Assembly: GCF_000426545.1 (NCBI RefSeq)
Contig: NZ_AUFO01000001.1
Location: forward strand, 496,001-560,000
Direction of reading: 5' to 3'
Source: Paenibacillus massiliensis subsp. panacisoli DSM 21345
Lineage (GTDB): Bacteria > Bacillota > Bacilli > Paenibacillales > Paenibacillaceae
DNA length: 64,000 nucleotides
Position 1 is the stretch's first letter. Each line of letters begins with the position of its first letter. The position numbers were made by a program, and so were the translations under genes. The notes under the pieces were generated by a model. It saw only the letters and a program-made list of their open reading frames with translations. It was not told where the DNA came from and ran no database searches. This document shows positions 15,837 to 23,476 of this stretch, in pieces.

Positions 15837-16949
15837 GTGAAGATGGAACTAACCGGTATTCAGGTATTCTGGATGATTATGACCATGAACTTGGGGATGA
15901 GTCTGGTGATGACGATTACACCTGCTTTGCAAGTCGACGCTCAGGATGCCTGGATATCTATAATAGTTGCCTGCGGCATCGCCATGCTGGTCGCCCTACT
16001 GACCACCCAGACAGCGAAGCTTTATCCCAATCTCACTCTGGTGGAGTCGAGTCAGAAAATTCTGGGGTCATGGCTCGGTAAGCTAGTAATTGTCACATAC
16101 ATCATCCAGTGGTACACCATCATTCCGATTGTGCTCCGTCAGTTCTCTGATTTGGCTCAGGTCATGCTGCTGCAAAAGACACCCAAAGAAGCGGTTATTG
16201 CCTTAATGGTGCTCCTCATAGTATATGTCACCTACATAGGGGGGATTGAAGGTATCGGACGGTGCGGCGAATTTTTGGGACCCATTATATTGATCATGGT
16301 GACCTTGGTGCTATTTGCGAATATTTTCAATGTCCATGGGAGTCAGATTCTGCCGGTATATGCAGATAGTGGCGTTATGAAGATTATAAAAGGAGCCTTT
16401 GCCCCAGCTTCCTATCTGGGTCATTCCATAGAGTATTTGATGCTGGCGTCGTTCGTCAAACAGCAGCCTAATAAATCCTCCTACGTATTCTGGGCTGTGC
16501 TATTGGCTTGCTTCATGGTGCTCGTAACGACAGTGACTATTATTTGTACCATTGGGAGTACGTTAGCCTCGTCGATGTGGTATCCTTTTTTTGAGTTGGC
16601 TCGAAAAATCTCTCTATTCGGCTTTATTGACAATTTTGATGCGGTGCCTGTCGTGGTCTGGATTGCGAGTGTATTCATTAAATTGTCTGTCTATTTCTTC
16701 ATTGCGTGCTATGGAACAGCCAAGTTCCTGAATATCCGCAACTGGAGAAATCTAATATGGATCTTTGCCCCGGTGATGTTTGCGTTCGCCTTGATTCCTC
16801 AGGATGTGTCGCAGGCATCCACCAACTATTTGGTGAATTATTGGGTGCCAATCGCGATGCCGATGAATATGATCGCATTACCCTTGCTCATGCTCATGGT
16901 TGGGAAATGGAGGCAACGAAAGAGGAAGACTCGTTCTCGTCATGCATGA
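15837..16949 (+). CDS. spore germinant receptor permease-like subunit B (GerAB family)
   Basis: A 370-residue protein with about ten membrane helices, of the APC-like GerAB/spore germination permease family, thought to bind the germinant. It begins with GTG 15837, or ATG 15843 two codons later; AGGCGGTGA at 15822-15830 favours GTG. The early M-T-I-T-P-A-L-Q segment and the Y-I-G-G-I-E-G-I-G-R-C-G-E-F-L-G-P motif near residue 136 are typical. It completes the A-C-B receptor operon. Confidence 0.9.
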   Translation: MKMELTGIQVFWMIMTMNLGMSLVMTITPALQVDAQDAWISIIVACGIAMLVALLTTQTAKLYPNLTLVESSQKILGSWLGKLVIVTYIIQWYTIIPIVLRQFSDLAQVMLLQKTPKEAVIALMVLLIVYVTYIGGIEGIGRCGEFLGPIILIMVTLVLFANIFNVHGSQILPVYADSGVMKIIKGAFAPASYLGHSIEYLMLASFVKQQPNKSSYVFWAVLLACFMVLVTTVTIICTIGSTLASSMWYPFFELARKISLFGFIDNFDAVPVVVWIASVFIKLSVYFFIACYGTAKFLNIRNWRNLIWIFAPVMFAFALIPQDVSQASTNYLVNYWVPIAMPMNMIALPLLMLMVGKWRQRKRKTRSRHA

Positions 16950-16995
16950 TGATCATGCTACAATCAGCTTATACAATTCGTGAGGAGGAAAGATT

Positions 16996-17931
16996 ATGTC
17001 CAATGTTAGAAACGATTCACATCGTCACAATCTGATTCCACATCTGTGGTTCGATCGAGAAGCGACAGATGCTGCAGCGTTCTATTGTTCGATATTTCCA
17101 AATTCAGAGATCACCCATACAACTGTCTTGCAGAATACGCCCTCAGGTGATTGTGATCTCGTCTCCTTCACGCTCTGGGGACTTCCTTTTCAGGCAATCT
17201 CGGCAGGGCCCTACTTCAAGCTCAATCCCTCCATCTCCTTCATTGTCAATTTTGATCCATCCCGTGAAGCGAACGCAAGCGCTATGCTGGACGAGGCATG
17301 GTCCAAGCTGTCTGATGGAGGTACGCCGCTAGTGCCGCTGGACAAGTATCCGTTCAGTGAGCGCTTCGGCTGGGTACAGGACAAATATGGTGTTACCTGG
17401 CAGTTGATGCTGACGAATCCCGCGGGCGAACCCCGTCCTCCGATTGTCCCTTCATTTATGTTCGTTGGTGAAAATGTAGGCAAAGCAGAGGAAGCACGTG
17501 AATTCTACCTCTCTATCTTTCGGCATTCCACCCCAGGCTCCTTGCAGCACTATGGACCTGGTCAGGAGCCAAATCAAGCGGGTACGGTCATGTTCACCGA
17601 CTTCATGTTGGAGGGAACCTGGCTTGCGGCTATGGATAGTGCCATGGAGCACGCATTCAGCTTCAATGAGGCGGTATCCTTTATGATTCGCTGTGAATCT
17701 CAAGAGGAGATCGATCATTATTGGGAGGCTTTATCTGCTGTACCAGAAGCCGAGCAATGCGGCTGGCTCAAGGATCGGTACGGGCTTTCGTGGCAGGTAG
17801 TTCCTGCCAATATGGATGGATTTATGAACAAGGGTACGGCAGAGCAGCGTGAGCGAGTAACGAAAGCATTCATGAGCATGAAGAAGTTCAACCTGGCTGA
17901 ACTGCAAGCTGCCTTTGATGGTCCACAATAA
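16996..17931 (+). CDS. two-domain VOC / PhnB-like protein
   Basis: A 311-residue protein of two tandem glyoxalase-fold (VOC) domains. Each has the PhnB-type pattern: L-W-F-D-R-E-A-T-D-A-A-A-F-Y near residue 18 and E-A-R-E-F-Y-L-S-I-F near residue 168. Each half closes with a similar W-x-x-D-x-Y-G-x-x-W-Q motif (W-V-Q-D-K-Y-G-V-T-W-Q and W-L-K-D-R-Y-G-L-S-W-Q). Such proteins are often annotated as 3-demethylubiquinone methyltransferases without biochemical support, so no reaction is assigned. GAGGAGG at 16982-16988 fixes the start. A strong terminator follows. Confidence 0.85.
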   Translation: MSNVRNDSHRHNLIPHLWFDREATDAAAFYCSIFPNSEITHTTVLQNTPSGDCDLVSFTLWGLPFQAISAGPYFKLNPSISFIVNFDPSREANASAMLDEAWSKLSDGGTPLVPLDKYPFSERFGWVQDKYGVTWQLMLTNPAGEPRPPIVPSFMFVGENVGKAEEAREFYLSIFRHSTPGSLQHYGPGQEPNQAGTVMFTDFMLEGTWLAAMDSAMEHAFSFNEAVSFMIRCESQEEIDHYWEALSAVPEAEQCGWLKDRYGLSWQVVPANMDGFMNKGTAEQRERVTKAFMSMKKFNLAELQAAFDGPQ

Positions 17932-17935
17932 ATAT

Positions 17936-17979
17936 AGCCCCCAATGCCCGGATATATGGTATTGGGGGCTTGTCTTTAT
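17936..17979 (+). terminator. rho-independent terminator after the VOC gene
   Basis: AGCCCCCAAT (17936-17945) and ATTGGGGGCT (17961-17970) form a perfect 10-bp stem, followed by TGTCTTTATTT. It begins 5 bases after the VOC stop codon. Confidence 0.85.
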
Positions 17980-18093
17980 TTCGATAACAATAAGAAAATA
18001 ACAGAACAACAATAGGAAAGTTCATATCCTGTTATACTGGAATGCGATGGACCTCATTGGTTAGGAAATACGATACATAGGAGAACAGTACAT

Positions 18094-18441
18094 ATGAGCC
18101 TGCAATTAGTAGATCTACAAATACCTGAAGATTGGCAGGTGAAATGGAATCATTTTTATGATGTACCGTCCGCGTCGTTCGTAGATGACAGCTTTCCGCA
18201 TCGCTATGAATTGGTAGAAGACATCTTCTACTTCAAAAGTGAGGTGAGGAAGCGAAGTCTGGATCTGGGCTGGTATCCGGAGATGAGCCCTACAGGAGAG
18301 TATGCCTTGTATTTGCTAAGAATCGGGCAGGATGGGGAGGACTGGGCTCAGCCGATCATCGAATATCGCACGAAGGACATTACTCAGGTCATCCGCAAGA
18401 TTCAAGAGATCTTCGAGCAGGTACAAGCTGGAATTCTTTGA
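18094..18441 (+). CDS. hypothetical protein
   Basis: A 115-residue acidic protein with an aromatic N-terminal part (W-Q-V-K-W-N-H-F-Y-D-V) and a C-terminal helix ending V-I-R-K-I-Q-E-I-F-E-Q-V. It looks like real coding sequence and has an AGGAG ribosome site at about 18080. No known family, signal peptide or membrane helix was recognised. It lies between the VOC terminator and the c-di-GMP genes and is probably transcribed alone. Confidence 0.65.
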   Translation: MSLQLVDLQIPEDWQVKWNHFYDVPSASFVDDSFPHRYELVEDIFYFKSEVRKRSLDLGWYPEMSPTGEYALYLLRIGQDGEDWAQPIIEYRTKDITQVIRKIQEIFEQVQAGIL

Positions 18442-18584
18442 AGACTCCTGAATAATACTGCCTTGAAGCAAATTCGTCACAGGGAGTAACAAAGTTTTAC
18501 GTGCAGTTGATGATTTTTGTGCAACCAAATGATACCATGGGGCTATATATCCGCTCTCACTATAGGCATAAAGGATGCATTTTC

Positions 18585-19475
18585 ATGAAGAAAAGGGTTT
18601 CTATATACCCATATACGAATCAGTTCACCAATTTTCTTACCTATGTTCATAATAATGCCCGGAAGACAATGATTACATATCGACAGTTCTCTGAGCTGCA
18701 TAAGATTATGAGTCACAATCGGCTCACGACATTTTTTCAGCCCATCATGAATCTGCAGGATGGAAGCTGCCTCGGCTACGAGATATTAAATCGACCGCCT
18801 CTGTCGAGCAGTTTTCCCAGCACAGAATCCTTCTATGAGTTCATCGGTCATACCGATCAGGTCTTTGCCTTCGAACGGTTTTGTCGTGAAATTTCTATCG
18901 AACGCTTCAGAGCCTCCTTTCCGGCAGATAGAGACCCGAAGGAGGCCGTCGTATTTCTGAATGTACATCCCCAGGTGCTGGCTGATTCCCATTATCGGAG
19001 TGGAGAGACGGTCAATCTCCTTCACGTACATGGTCTGTCACCAGAGCAGGTTGTCCTTGAGCTCACCGAAAAGCAGGCGGTCCATGATTATTTTGAATTT
19101 GAACGGATTCTGTCCAACTATCGGGCACAAGGCTTCCGAATTGCAATTGATGATGTCGGTTCTGGTTATAGCAGTCTCAAAGCCATTATTAGCTTGAAGC
19201 CGGACTTCATCAAATTGGACAGAGCTCTGATTCGATACGCCGATGTCCACTCAGATCAGCAGCACCTTGTCAGGTTATTGAAGGAGTTCGCTGCTGGCTC
19301 GGGCACCTATATCGTAGCCGAAGGGATCGAACGAGATGAGGAGATTGAATTTTTGCGAAGTGAAGGCATTGAGTATGGACAAGGGTATGCACTGGGCCGA
19401 CCAGATCCTCAATTAAAGTTCCCAAAGCTTGAATTTGGCCAAGCGGGGTTAAGAAATACAGATAAGAGTAACTAA
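18585..19475 (+). CDS. EAL-domain c-di-GMP phosphodiesterase
   Basis: A 296-residue protein that is almost entirely an EAL domain, which hydrolyses cyclic di-GMP. The signature is E66-I-L rather than E-A-L. The other expected catalytic or metal residues are present: N126 (L-N-V-H-P-Q), E162 (E-L-T-E), D189-D190 (I-D-D-V-G-S-G-Y), K210, E246 (V-A-E-G-I-E) and Q266 (G-Q-G-Y), so it is probably active. AAAGGATG at 18571-18578 supports ATG 18585. Its stop lies 21 bases before the CBS/GGDEF gene, in a different frame. In many bacteria the order EAL-CBS-GGDEF occurs in one protein, so the pair may be a split version. Confidence 0.88.
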   Translation: MKKRVSIYPYTNQFTNFLTYVHNNARKTMITYRQFSELHKIMSHNRLTTFFQPIMNLQDGSCLGYEILNRPPLSSSFPSTESFYEFIGHTDQVFAFERFCREISIERFRASFPADRDPKEAVVFLNVHPQVLADSHYRSGETVNLLHVHGLSPEQVVLELTEKQAVHDYFEFERILSNYRAQGFRIAIDDVGSGYSSLKAIISLKPDFIKLDRALIRYADVHSDQQHLVRLLKEFAAGSGTYIVAEGIERDEEIEFLRSEGIEYGQGYALGRPDPQLKFPKLEFGQAGLRNTDKSN

Positions 19476-19495
19476 TTAGCTATGACAAAGAGAAG

Positions 19496-20479
19496 GTGAA
19501 CGGTATATTTACGCAAATTGGAGATATAGCAGAAACCATTCCTGTAGTAGCGCCAGATACGAAATGCGATATTGTGTATCGTCTATTTAAGATGAAACCT
19601 AATCTGGAAGGAATTGCGATCATGGGAGAGGATGGTGTTCCATCATTGATGATGCGAGCCCGCTTCTTTCAACAGATCGGCTCACAGTATGGATATACCC
19701 TCTACATGGGCCGTCCGGTCAGCCTGGTCATGAACGTACGACCGCTTGTCGTAGATTATGCCGAGCAGATTACAGAAGTAAGTATTCAGGCTATGAATCG
19801 CACAGAAGAGGAATTGTACGATTTGGTGCTGGTGACCTCGAAAGGAAGTCTAAGCGGAGCGGTGAGTATCCGCCGTCTGTTGCTGGCTGTTGCTGATGTA
19901 CGGGCTGAAATGGCGATCTTCATGAATCCGCTGACAGGCCTGCCTGGAAACCGTATCATTGATGATCGTCTGCATCAGACTCACCAATGTGATTCCTATA
20001 GCGTTCTGTACATAGATCTGGATTTCTTCAAATCATATAATGACAGCTATGGCTTCAAAATGGGGGATCAGCTGATTCAGGAGACCGCCAACTTATTACG
20101 TCGGCATTATGTGCTTCCCGAAGCATTTCTTGGTCATATTGGTGGAGATGACTTCATAGCCATGCTGAACCATCATCATTATCGTCAAGTATCAGAGGAC
20201 GTCATAGCTGATTTTGAACAGATGAAGAGAGCATTCTATAATCGGGAGGATCTGCAGAATAACTACGTACTCGGCGAAGGTCGGTCCGGCCAGCATCGGC
20301 CAATTCCGTTGGTATCCATGTCCATTGCCGTAGTGACGAACAGCGAGTGCAAGTATGAGAGTGTGGATCAGATTGTGGATGAAGCCACCCGAATCAAAAA
20401 GATATGCAAGTCTGTATCGGGCAGCATTATCTGTACCAATGAGAAGCAAACGACAATCAGCCAGCAGCTTTATTCGTAG
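19496..20479 (+). CDS. CBS-like plus GGDEF (G-G-D-D-F) protein, putative diguanylate cyclase
   Basis: A 327-residue protein. Residues 1-130 resemble a CBS pair (G-D-I-A-E-T-I-P-V-V-A-P, V-V-D-Y-A-E-Q-I-T-E-V-S). Residues 145-320 form a GGDEF domain with N-P-L-T-G-L-P-G-N and the active-site motif G-G-D-D-F at 216-220, a tolerated variant. The usual inhibitory R-x-x-D site and the Arg before G-G-D are absent, so product inhibition is unlikely. The GTG 19496 start has only a weak ribosome site (AGAAGG immediately before it), and the frame is open from 19472. This fits translation as part of a fusion with, or coupling to, the EAL gene. Confidence 0.82.
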   Translation: MNGIFTQIGDIAETIPVVAPDTKCDIVYRLFKMKPNLEGIAIMGEDGVPSLMMRARFFQQIGSQYGYTLYMGRPVSLVMNVRPLVVDYAEQITEVSIQAMNRTEEELYDLVLVTSKGSLSGAVSIRRLLLAVADVRAEMAIFMNPLTGLPGNRIIDDRLHQTHQCDSYSVLYIDLDFFKSYNDSYGFKMGDQLIQETANLLRRHYVLPEAFLGHIGGDDFIAMLNHHHYRQVSEDVIADFEQMKRAFYNREDLQNNYVLGEGRSGQHRPIPLVSMSIAVVTNSECKYESVDQIVDEATRIKKICKSVSGSIICTNEKQTTISQQLYS

Positions 20480-20550
20480 ATGAGCATGAAAATGCTGGAC
20501 TAACTGTGAGCAGGTTTAGTTTATATCGCATGTTAAGAAAGATATTCAGG

Positions 20551-20602
20551 TAAAGAAAGGGCTGCAGCATCCGTTAAGTAAATAGATACGGATGTGCAGC
20601 CC
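20551..20602 (-). terminator. rho-independent terminator of the secreted-protein gene
   Basis: GGGCTGCAGCATCCGT (20559-20574) pairs with ACGGATGTGCAGCCC (20588-20602), with one bulged base. Read on the minus strand the stem is followed by TTTCTTTA (20558-20551), so it ends the leftward transcript 17 bases after its stop codon. On the plus strand no T-tract follows. Confidence 0.8.
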
Positions 20603-20618
20603 TGCTGTGCTACTCGTG

Positions 20619-22016
20619 TTATTCGGATTCACCGTTCAGGTAATTGAAGAATGGCTGGTCCACCCAGAAAGTGTAGCTTGATACGGTCGCATCAGGTGCA
20701 AGCTTGCGCAGCCCATCTGCGATCACTCCGGTCTGTTCCTTGAGTGAGAAGGACTGGCCGTAATAGTTGCCAAGTGAGATTTTGTTGTTGGCAATGACCG
20801 GATATCCGTTCAGTGCAGTATTGGTATAATACAGCGGCTGCCACCAGGAGCCATAGATCAGCTTCGCAGTGGAATCGCTATTCTTTTTGGCATATTGGGA
20901 AATGATCTGATCGAAGCGGGCTTTGTCTGCCGTATTCTTGAATTCGAACTGAATGTCGTATTCCTTCGCATATGCAATATAGTTACCGTTCTCGATCTGT
21001 ACTACCTTATAATCGGGTGTCTCCTTCGGCTCGCCCCATTCTTTCAGATAGATGAAGGCGGATGTCTTCGGCTGGAGCTGAACGGCCGCATCAATGCCCT
21101 CACTGCGCAGCAGGCCAACAAGCTGGACAGCATGCTTGATATCGTCGTGACCGTAGGTCAGCGTCAAATCATCAATGAAATTGGAATCAAATCGACTGTC
21201 CTTCAGGTTGTAGCCTGTGACGAGATCTGTCAGCAGTGCTTGATCCAGAATGGATCTCAGCTCTGGTACCTCAACCAATCCAGTCGAGCGGTAAGCGGCG
21301 TACAGCTTCGAATAAATATCTGCATCGTTCGTACGGCCAATGCTGTGTTTGTATTTGCCCTGACTCACGAGGATCCGTCCCAGCAGGGTATTGGTGTATT
21401 CTCGGCTAGCAGTTCCACCTTCACGAAGGGCAGGATAGAGACTCTCGGGGACAAGTCCAGTGTCGATGGCAGCTGCCAGCTCTTGGGCGGCTTGACCTGT
21501 TACCAGGCTACTGCTGATGCCGGCATTGCTTAAAGTCCGTGCGACTTTAGCATCGGGATAGGTGTAAGCCAGCTCCTTCAAGCCGGAGGCTTTGAAGGCG
21601 ATCAGAGCTGCATCCAGAGCGTTCAGACGGTCAGCAGCCTTCACCTCAGTATCTGTCAGCACACCTGCATTGTATAGTGATGCAGCCGCATCATATAGGG
21701 CACTACCCGTAGTAAGATCACTGAATTCGGGAGCCGTGCCATCTACTGCGGTAACCTTTCCATCCAGAGCAACTGCTGCCAATGCCAGCAGAAAATCCCC
21801 TTGGGTTGGCTGAGCAGGCAGTTCGATATTGAGCTTTACTTTCAGAAACTGGGCAAAATCAGCGGCGCTATCGCTGTGGATCGTAGCCTGTGGGTTCGAG
21901 ACGACAGTAGCCGCCTGTGCAGAAGCATAAGGGGTGAAAGCGGGCAGGCTGAAGCTGCCAAGAGCAAGCGGTGCAGCAGCCAAGGCTGCCAGGGTGAAGC
22001 GTGATAAGGTTCTCAA
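20619..22016 (-). CDS. secreted or cell-surface protein of unknown function
   Basis: A 465-residue exported protein. A classic signal peptide (M-R-T-L-S-R-F-T-L-A-A-L-A-A-A-P-L-A-L-G) runs to an A-S-A-Q-A-A cleavage region near residue 35. The next 180 residues are Ala/Leu-rich helices with L-Y-N-A-G-V-L-T-D and D-A-A-L-I-A-F segments weakly like SLH repeats. The C-terminal half is mixed alpha/beta with many aromatics (W-W-Q-P-L-Y-Y-T). I cannot name the family. The start is TTG, with AGGAGG about 9 bases before it. It has its own terminator. Confidence 0.75.
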   Translation of the reverse strand: MRTLSRFTLAALAAAPLALGSFSLPAFTPYASAQAATVVSNPQATIHSDSAADFAQFLKVKLNIELPAQPTQGDFLLALAAVALDGKVTAVDGTAPEFSDLTTGSALYDAAASLYNAGVLTDTEVKAADRLNALDAALIAFKASGLKELAYTYPDAKVARTLSNAGISSSLVTGQAAQELAAAIDTGLVPESLYPALREGGTASREYTNTLLGRILVSQGKYKHSIGRTNDADIYSKLYAAYRSTGLVEVPELRSILDQALLTDLVTGYNLKDSRFDSNFIDDLTLTYGHDDIKHAVQLVGLLRSEGIDAAVQLQPKTSAFIYLKEWGEPKETPDYKVVQIENGNYIAYAKEYDIQFEFKNTADKARFDQIISQYAKKNSDSTAKLIYGSWWQPLYYTNTALNGYPVIANNKISLGNYYGQSFSLKEQTGVIADGLRKLAPDATVSSYTFWVDQPFFNYLNGESE

Positions 22017-22273
22017 GCGTGATTCCTCCTATAAAATATTATGAATTATGTATGCTGGCACCCAAGTGGGGATAGCCCGAAGAGAACATTTACGATATAA
22101 TCCTACTAAACAGATTGGATATATCGAATTTAGGAATCAGAATTGCACTGAATTTAGCATGAACCTGATATGCTGTCAATGAGGAAATCAGGAAGAAATT
22201 GCACGGAATTGGAAGTTGTCTATGATCAAAATCATAAAAATCTACGAATGAAGTGTAAACCTTCAAAGATTTA
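22017..22273. other. divergent intergenic region with a 14-base direct repeat
   Basis: No gene is visible. AATTGCACTGAATT (22141-22154) and AATTGCACGGAATT (22197-22210) differ at one base, lie 56 bases apart start to start, and each is flanked by AGA-type sequence. They could be binding sites for a regulator of the nucleoside transporter or of the secreted protein. The rest is AT-rich with no riboswitch or hairpin that I can support. Confidence 0.4.
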
Positions 22274-22303
22274 TTGACAAGGCTCGACATTTTCCGCTAG
22301 GAT
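22274..22303 (+). promoter_or_regulatory. putative sigma-A promoter of the nup operon
   Basis: TTGACA (22274-22279), an 18-base spacer and TAGGAT (22298-22303) lie about 37 bases before the lipoprotein start codon. The -35 is perfect and the -10 matches four of six. Confidence 0.55.
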
Positions 22304-22339
22304 GATAACAAAGAATATCGAAAAGGGGAATTATAAAAA

Positions 22340-23383
22340 ATGAAGCGTGGCTTTTCGTTCGTATTATCTATCCTTATCTTGGCCATTTTGCTCTCGGCAT
22401 GTGGTACATCTGCGACAAAAAACGAACAATCCACTCAAGGGACTGAAGGTGGGAACGATAGCGGCAAAGCTCTGAGAGTTGCACTCGTACTTCCTGAGAA
22501 AATCGGGGTCAACCCATTCTTCGTCCAAATGGATGAGGGCTTCAAAAAAGCGGGTACAGACTTCAAGGTGGATGCCAAAACGATCGAGTCTACAGACCCA
22601 GCAGCATTTGAGCAAAATCTGCGTGCAGCAGTAGCTGAGAATTATGATCTGATCATCACAGCTACGTTCCAGGCGGAGGATGCGCTTAAGAAGGTAGCTG
22701 CTGAGAATCCGGACAAGCCATTCGCGATCATTGACACGACCATTGATCTGCCGAATGTCCGAAGTGTCGGCTTCCGCGAATACGAAGGAGCCTATCTGCT
22801 CGGCGCAGCGGCTGGATTGTCCACCAAGTCTAACGTAGTCGGCATGATTGCGGCGATGGACGTTCCCCTGATCAAGAAATATACAGAGGGCTTCAAGGCA
22901 GGTCTGGAATCTGTGAATCCGAACGCTGAGTTCCTGGTGAATTATGTGGGTGGCTTCAATGATCCGGCAAAAGCGAAGGAACTGGCGCTGGTGCAATTCG
23001 GCAAAGGGGCTGACTTCATCGCTGGAGCGTCTGCTGTAGGCGATCTTGGAGTGTTCGAGGCGGCCAAGGAGAAGGGCTTCTACACCTCCGGTCAAGACAC
23101 GGACCGCACCGTTGAAGATCCAGAGCATATTGTCCTTTCACAATTGAAATCCACAGATACCGTTGCATATGAGACTGTGAAGGATTTTGTCGAAGGTGAC
23201 TTTCAATATGGTGCTGTGAACTACGGACTGCAAGAAGATGGAGTGGGTCTTACTTATGTAACGCGTGATAGCCAGACTCCACTGAACGCTTTTGTTGGAC
23301 AAGAAGTTGTAGACAAGGTTAAAGCGATCAAGGATGATATCGTATCTGGTAAAATCGTCGTGAAAGATCCGCTGCAGCCATAA
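22340..23383 (+). CDS. nupN: nucleoside ABC transporter substrate-binding lipoprotein (BMP family, NupN/YufN-like)
   Basis: A 347-residue lipoprotein of the basic membrane protein/PnrA group, which captures purine nucleosides for an ABC importer. The lipobox L-L-S-A-C places Cys at residue 21. The mature part has V-A-L-V-L-P-E-K-I-G-V-N-P-F-F and V-G-F-R-E-Y-E-G-A-Y-L-L-G-A-A-A-G, characteristic of BMP proteins. It heads the four-gene importer operon and is separated from the ATPase gene by a hairpin with a T-tract, which would give more binding protein than transporter. The gene symbol follows B. subtilis NupNOPQ; substrate specificity is inferred from the family. Confidence 0.9.
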   Translation: MKRGFSFVLSILILAILLSACGTSATKNEQSTQGTEGGNDSGKALRVALVLPEKIGVNPFFVQMDEGFKKAGTDFKVDAKTIESTDPAAFEQNLRAAVAENYDLIITATFQAEDALKKVAAENPDKPFAIIDTTIDLPNVRSVGFREYEGAYLLGAAAGLSTKSNVVGMIAAMDVPLIKKYTEGFKAGLESVNPNAEFLVNYVGGFNDPAKAKELALVQFGKGADFIAGASAVGDLGVFEAAKEKGFYTSGQDTDRTVEDPEHIVLSQLKSTDTVAYETVKDFVEGDFQYGAVNYGLQEDGVGLTYVTRDSQTPLNAFVGQEVVDKVKAIKDDIVSGKIVVKDPLQP

Positions 23384-23405
23384 GCTTCAGCCATAGAGTG
23401 ATTCG

Positions 23406-23433
23406 CCGGCTGCCCAATGAGGCAGCCGGTTTT
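23406..23433 (+). terminator. intra-operon attenuating terminator between nupN and nupO
   Basis: CCGGCTGCC (23406-23414) and GGCAGCCGG (23421-23429) form a perfect 9-bp stem with a 6-base loop, followed by TTTTGC. Its position after the binding-protein gene suggests partial termination that lowers ATPase and permease expression. Confidence 0.75.
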
Positions 23434-23476
23434 GCTGCTATTTCAAGCCTGAGTACGAGAGGAGCGAATCCCAGAA

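Noticed and set aside
20895-21533. Plus-strand open frame of 212 codons
   Set aside because: It is opposite the secreted-protein gene, which has a signal peptide, ribosome site and terminator.
22017-22339. Purine riboswitch before the nucleoside importer
   Set aside because: I looked for the conserved three-way junction core and a following terminator and found neither.
22364-23128. Long minus-strand open frame of 254 codons
   Set aside because: It lies wholly opposite nupN, whose lipobox and family motifs are clear. The opposite frame is Cys/Arg-rich and has no ribosome site.
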